This document shows positions 19,399 to 22,500 of a stretch of 22,500 bases of DNA, in pieces. The position numbers and the translations under genes are program-made. Numbering within the stretch: position 1 is the stretch's first letter; every line of letters starts with the position of its first letter. Source of the stretch: Chrysomallon squamiferum (taxonomy: Eukaryota; Mollusca; Gastropoda; Neomphalida; Peltospiridae). Below the pieces are notes generated by a model that saw nothing but the letters and a program-made list of their open reading frames with translations, had not been told where the DNA came from and did no database searches. The DNA is taken from the NCBI GenBank assembly GCA_012295275.1, contig CM022679.1, positions 1,203,275 to 1,225,774 on the forward strand. Direction: 5' to 3'.

Positions 19399-19484
19399 GT
19401 GTGATTCCTAGTGACAGTTTAAAAGGTTGGATGTGTCACACTCAGTCTGTGTAGAACTCTTCTTTAATTTAATCTCTGTCCTCT

Positions 19485-19625
19485 CTGTGACGTTGTCTCC
19501 GAAACGCCGTGGCACGACCCCGCATAGCCTGCTCTGAAAGCTTTGCTTCTACTGCTGATGTCGTTACAAACCTTCTCTAATGTCATTAACCAACATCATC
19601 ACACTGGGGCAACGTCCAGCAACGT
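19485..19625 (+). promoter_or_regulatory. small CpG-rich patch, possible promoter
   Basis: Eight CpG fall within 141 bp (GACGTTG, CTCCGAAACGCCG, GGCACGACCCCGC, TGTCGTT, AACGTCC, CAACGTG), against near-absence in surrounding DNA. TGACGT at about 19489 resembles a CRE half-site. The patch ends at a donor-like AAC|GTGAGT. A short promoter with first exon is plausible but unproven. Confidence 0.3.
19558..19623 (+). CDS. possible short first coding exon (uncertain)
   Basis: ATG at 19558 opens 22 codons (MSLQTFSNVINQHHHTGATS, SN) that end exactly at a donor-like AAC|GTGAGT in phase 0. The start lies within the CpG-rich patch, as a first exon might. The peptide has no recognised motif and the frame also stays open past the donor, so the exon end is not forced. 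Upstream in frame a TAG (about 19525) limits the left side. No partner exon was found. Chance is a realistic alternative. Confidence 0.2.
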
Positions 19626-19910
19626 GAGTGCTGATGTCTTGTCAAACAGCAGAATGTGCGTGATGTATGTATATGTAGATGTATCACTGATTGGCTGCAT
19701 CATTGTTGTTAATTTTTGCAGTTTCTACTCAGTTTTTCACTTGTTTTAATATAAGACAGTGTTAAATCATGTTCACAATGTAATAAGATTATTATAGAAA
19801 AAACAGAATTTCAGTTTTTGCATCTCAGACATTAAATCCTCTACCTTACAAACCATTTGTTTGAACTTTTCACCTTTTAGGAATAAACATTATTATTATT
19901 ATTATTATTA

Positions 19911-19942
<32 letters not shown>

Positions 19943-20500
19943 CATTATTTGTTTCTATCTCATAAACAAATTAATGGAAACAAAAATTTTGCCATAAAAT
20001 TATTTCTTGCCATATAAAATGGCATCATTTTGATGTGTCATGACTATGAATGTACAAATGATGTTTATATGAGTTTTGCTTTTCTACGTCATGTGATGCA
20101 AATTTGTTAAGTCTAAAGATCTGGTTGAAAATCAGTTTTATAAAATGGAGCTATATCTTTATGTGACGTAAATGTGCTTCTAGAAATATGTTAAACTTAT
20201 TAACTTAGCTTAGTTATAATATTTTAAACTGTTTCTCTCTATAACAGTGTGTGTTACTGAATTAATACCTCCAGTTAAATATTAGTTATTTCTTATAATA
20301 TTTTATACTGTTTCTCTTTTTATCTGTGTTATTAAATTAATAATTTTTTTTTTTTTACAATATTTTATGAGTCGTTTCACTGTTTAACAATATGTTATTT
20401 ATATTACTCAATTAATAATTTACACTAAATAACACAGCTATTTGTTTACAGTATTTTATCAACTGTTTAACAATATGTTATTGAATTAATAAGAATCAAT
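19626..20500. other. AT-rich noncoding sequence
   Basis: It contains an interrupted (ATT)n tract at about 19888-19943 and otherwise AT-rich unique DNA. From 20210 to 20470 a loose repetition of ATATTTTA..CTGTTT and ATTAATAATTT phrases suggests a decayed tandem duplication. No gene was seen. Confidence 0.5.
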
Positions 20501-20735
20501 GTGGGCTGTGTGTGAGTGTTCTGTTACAGCTAATAACACCCAGCAGATGAAAACAGTTCTCCACCTACTTGCATATTGATTATAATCACCAATTAAATGC
20601 CCGTCTTAATAAACAATGCACTTATCAGTCTCACCTCTTTATCAATGAAAGGGTGAGCTTATTTCTTCTGTATCTTCATGAATGAGACAGTCGTCTTATC
20701 GCTGTCATGTCTTCATGAATGACACATTGGTCTTA
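20501..20735. promoter_or_regulatory. complex noncoding island with GATA-type sites (tentative)
   Basis: It is more complex than its surroundings. It holds CTTATCAG (about 20621), TTTATCAATG (about 20638), CTTATCG (about 20695), CACCAATTA (about 20589) and TTGCATATTGAT (about 20569). TCTTCATGAATGA is duplicated 37 bp apart (20673 and 20710). Enhancer function is speculative and rests on clustering alone. Confidence 0.22.
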
Positions 20736-20739
20736 TTTA

Positions 20740-20828
20740 TAAACACACTCACATATACTCTCATACACACACAAAGACACACACACACACATACACACAC
20801 ACAGACACAGAGACACACACATACAGTG
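20740..20828. repeat. degenerate (CA)n
   Basis: CA repeats with CATA, AAAGACA and CAGAGACA interruptions. Confidence 0.93.
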
Positions 20829-20989
20829 TATAAACTGTAAGTGGCCCTTTAAACTGATAATTCCCTTCAACCGTGTGTGACACCGATGCATGCAGTCTAA
20901 GACTTAATAACAGACTGAATGGTGAAGACAAGGACTCTGATCACACTGTCATGTTAACAGTTTAAATAGCATGGTATCACACAGCAGGC

Positions 20990-21295
20990 CATCAATCAAA
21001 CTGATATACACTGTGAATTAAACTGATATACACTGTGAATTAAACTGATATACACTGTGAATTAAACTGATATGCCACTGTGAATTAAACTGATATGCCA
21101 CTGTGAATTAAACTGATATGCCACTGTGAATTAAACTGATATGGATTGAAAAACTGATATGCCACTGTGGATTAAACTGATATGCCACTGTGGATTAAAC
21201 TGATATGCCACTGTGAATTAAACTGATATGCCACTGTGGATTAAACTGATATGCCACTGTGAATTAAACTGATATACACTGTGAATTAAACTTAA
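20990..21295. repeat. 22/23-bp satellite, subfamily A
   Basis: About 13 units of AATTAAACTGATATGCCACTG TG type. The 22-bp form with GATATACACTGTG is at both ends and the 23-bp form with GATATGCCACTGTG in the middle, with two or three units reading GGATTAAAC. One unit near 21140 is rearranged. Confidence 0.95.
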
Positions 21296-21299
21296 ATGA

Positions 21300-22110
21300 C
21301 TGCAATTAGTAAAACTCCTATACTGCTATGAATCAAACTGTTGTGAACTGTACTGATATGCTGTTGTGAACTGTACTGATACACTGCTGTGAACTGTACT
21401 GATATACTACTGTGAACTATATTGATATACTTTGTGAACTTACTGATCTGCTTTGGGAACTTACTGGTATACTGTGGTAAACTGTACTGATACACTATTG
21501 TGAACTGTACTGATATACTACTGTGAACTGTACTGATATGCTTTTTGAACTTACTGATGTTTTGGGAACTTACTTGTATACTGTGGTAAACTGTACCGAT
21601 ACACAGTTGTGAACTGTACTGATACTGTTGTGAACTGTACTGATACTGTTGTGAACTGTACTGATATACTGTTGTGAACTGTACTGATACATGGTTGTGA
21701 ACTGTACTGATACACGGTTGTGAACTGTACTGTGAACTGTTGTGAACTGTACTGATACACTGTTGTGAACTGTACTGATACACTGCTGTGAATTGTACTG
21801 ATACATTACTGTGAACTGTACTGATACATTACTGTGAACTGTACTGATACACGGTTGTGAACTGTACTGATACATTACTGTGAACTGTACTGATACACTG
21901 CTGTGAATTGTACTGATATACTACTGTGAACTGTACTGATACACTGTTGTGAACTGTACTGATACACTGTTGTGAACTGTACTGATACACTGTTGTGAAC
22001 TGTACTGATACAGTTGTGAACTGTACTGATACACTGTTGTGAACTGTACTGATACAGTTGTGAACTGTACTGAAACACTGTGAACTGTACTGAAACACTG
22101 TGAACTGTTG
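21300..22110. repeat. 23-bp satellite, subfamily B
   Basis: About 35 units of GAACTGTACTGATACACTG TTGT type, related to subfamily A (shared GAA, ACTGATA and ACTGT blocks). A diverged higher-order segment (GGGAACTTACTGGTATACTG TGGTAAACTG) occurs at about 21455 and 21563, 109 bp apart. The minus strand is open for long distances in all three frames with a 23-residue period (for example QYSSQQCISTVHNS), because the unit lacks stops when read that way. Those frames are artefacts of the repeat. Confidence 0.95.
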
Positions 22111-22127
22111 TGATTGAAGCCAGCGTG

Positions 22128-22311
22128 AACTGATTTCTGTGTGAGTCTGACTGGCTGGGATAAAATCAATATCTGCTCGTAACGACGGAGCCAAACGTTT
22201 TGTCAACACTGATTTCTGTAAGAACTTTCTCCGTGGCTCCGTTGAGCTGTGCAGTGTGGTATTTTCTGTGATATCTTCACCAAAACTGGCTTTACCATTC
22301 TCAGTTCTCAT
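22128..22311 (-). CDS. possible first coding exon on the minus strand
   Basis: A minus-strand ATG at 22309-22311, preceded in frame by TAA nine bases upstream, opens about 60 non-repetitive codons starting MRTENGKASFGEDITENTTL before the frame enters the 23-bp satellite. The peptide is of mixed, protein-like composition (S, T, E, R and K) with no recognised family. Upstream on the minus strand, CAGGAAGT (ETS-like, 22323-22330) and TCTCGCGA (22354-22361) resemble CpG-type core-promoter motifs. No strong donor was found before the satellite (AATG|GTAAAG near 22300 is weak), so the left end is arbitrary. An inverted repeat at 22185-22242 lies inside. It may be a genuine gene start running left, or chance. 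Confidence 0.3.
22185..22242. repeat. 9-bp inverted repeat
   Basis: ACGGAGCCA (22185-22193) and TGGCTCCGT (22234-22242) are perfect complements separated by 40 bases, in a locally GC- and CpG-richer stretch. They could form an RNA hairpin. Confidence 0.5.
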
Positions 22312-22322
22312 CTCTGCTTGTT

Positions 22323-22361
22323 ACTTCCTGACACCTCTCATTCTGACAGTAGATCTCGCGA
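22323..22361 (-). promoter_or_regulatory. ETS-like and TCTCGCGA motifs
   Basis: ACTTCCTG on the + strand (CAGGAAGT on the minus strand) and the TCTCGCGA core of the TCTCGCGAGA promoter element lie 12-50 bp upstream of the minus-strand ATG at 22311. Both are known core-promoter motifs in animals; their use here is inferred. Confidence 0.3.
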
Positions 22362-22500
22362 TGACTTGAAATGGTGGCTTTATGAAACGGTTTCTCGTGA
22401 AGGATATTTTGTTTTTAATTTCCAAAAGTTGTAAAATAATTTTTAATTTGTCTGCTGAGTGTGTCTGAGGACATTTGTTATTATTTGTTTTTCTAAATTT
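22362..22500. other. window end, no gene seen
   Basis: Moderately complex sequence turning AT-rich. A gene could continue beyond the window, but nothing here supports one. Confidence 0.4.

Noticed and set aside
21292-22078. Overlapping minus-strand frames with 23-residue repeats as a repeat-protein gene
   Set aside because: All three frames are open because the 23-bp unit lacks stops in that direction; indels break each frame at random. Kept only as a low-probability finding linked to the start at 22311.

Overview
The window reads as AT-rich, repeat-dense nuclear DNA of an animal. Introns and intergenic DNA are full of (CA)n, (GT)n, (TC)n, (TA)n, (ATCT)n, (ATT)n and (TTTA)n tracts and minisatellites, CpG is sparse outside a few short islands, and there are no operons or bacterial-type genes. 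The style resembles mollusc or other lophotrochozoan genomes (cephalopod or gastropod), but no diagnostic gene fixes the taxon, so this is a weak inference. No RNA gene, CRISPR array, viral gene or intact transposon was found.

One protein-coding gene start is well supported. On the + strand a TATA-bearing promoter candidate (about 4780-4945) precedes a possible noncoding exon 1 (to 5009), exon 2 (6075-6257, with the start codon at 6169) and exon 3 (7202-7345). Exon 2 ends in codon phase 2 and exon 3 opens in the matching phase, so splicing gives 77 open codons of an acidic, aromatic-rich protein that I do not recognise. No further exon could be assigned, and the gene may continue through or beyond the window. 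Two weaker exon candidates lie at 19558-19623 (+) and 22128-22311 (-). The second sits just below ETS-like and TCTCGCGA promoter motifs.

The rest is repeats. From left to right: microsatellite-rich DNA (1-3700); a 34-bp minisatellite with two alternating unit types, full of CAGGTA (4165-4640); the gene start; a 28-bp minisatellite that copies the exon 2 splice donor (6240-6620); a decayed ~60-bp array of acceptor-like TTACAG motifs (7700-8200); a ~50-bp array of inverted CCAAT boxes (9262-9500); long simple repeats with a triplicated ~160-190 bp core (11520-12840); a (CA)n block (13300-13912); a second 34-bp array (14395-14895); a YY1 plus RFX X-box promoter candidate (16113-16191); a 62-bp array carrying perfect HNF1-type palindromes (16520-16980); AT and GT low-complexity DNA (17225-19172); a 16-bp GC-rich array (19303-19398) beside a small CpG-rich patch; and a 23-bp satellite with two subfamilies (20990-22110).

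The most interesting theme is that several minisatellites have amplified sequences resembling functional sites: splice donors, acceptor-like motifs, HNF1 sites, inverted CCAAT and E-box/ZEB-like sites. Whether any of them works is untested here.
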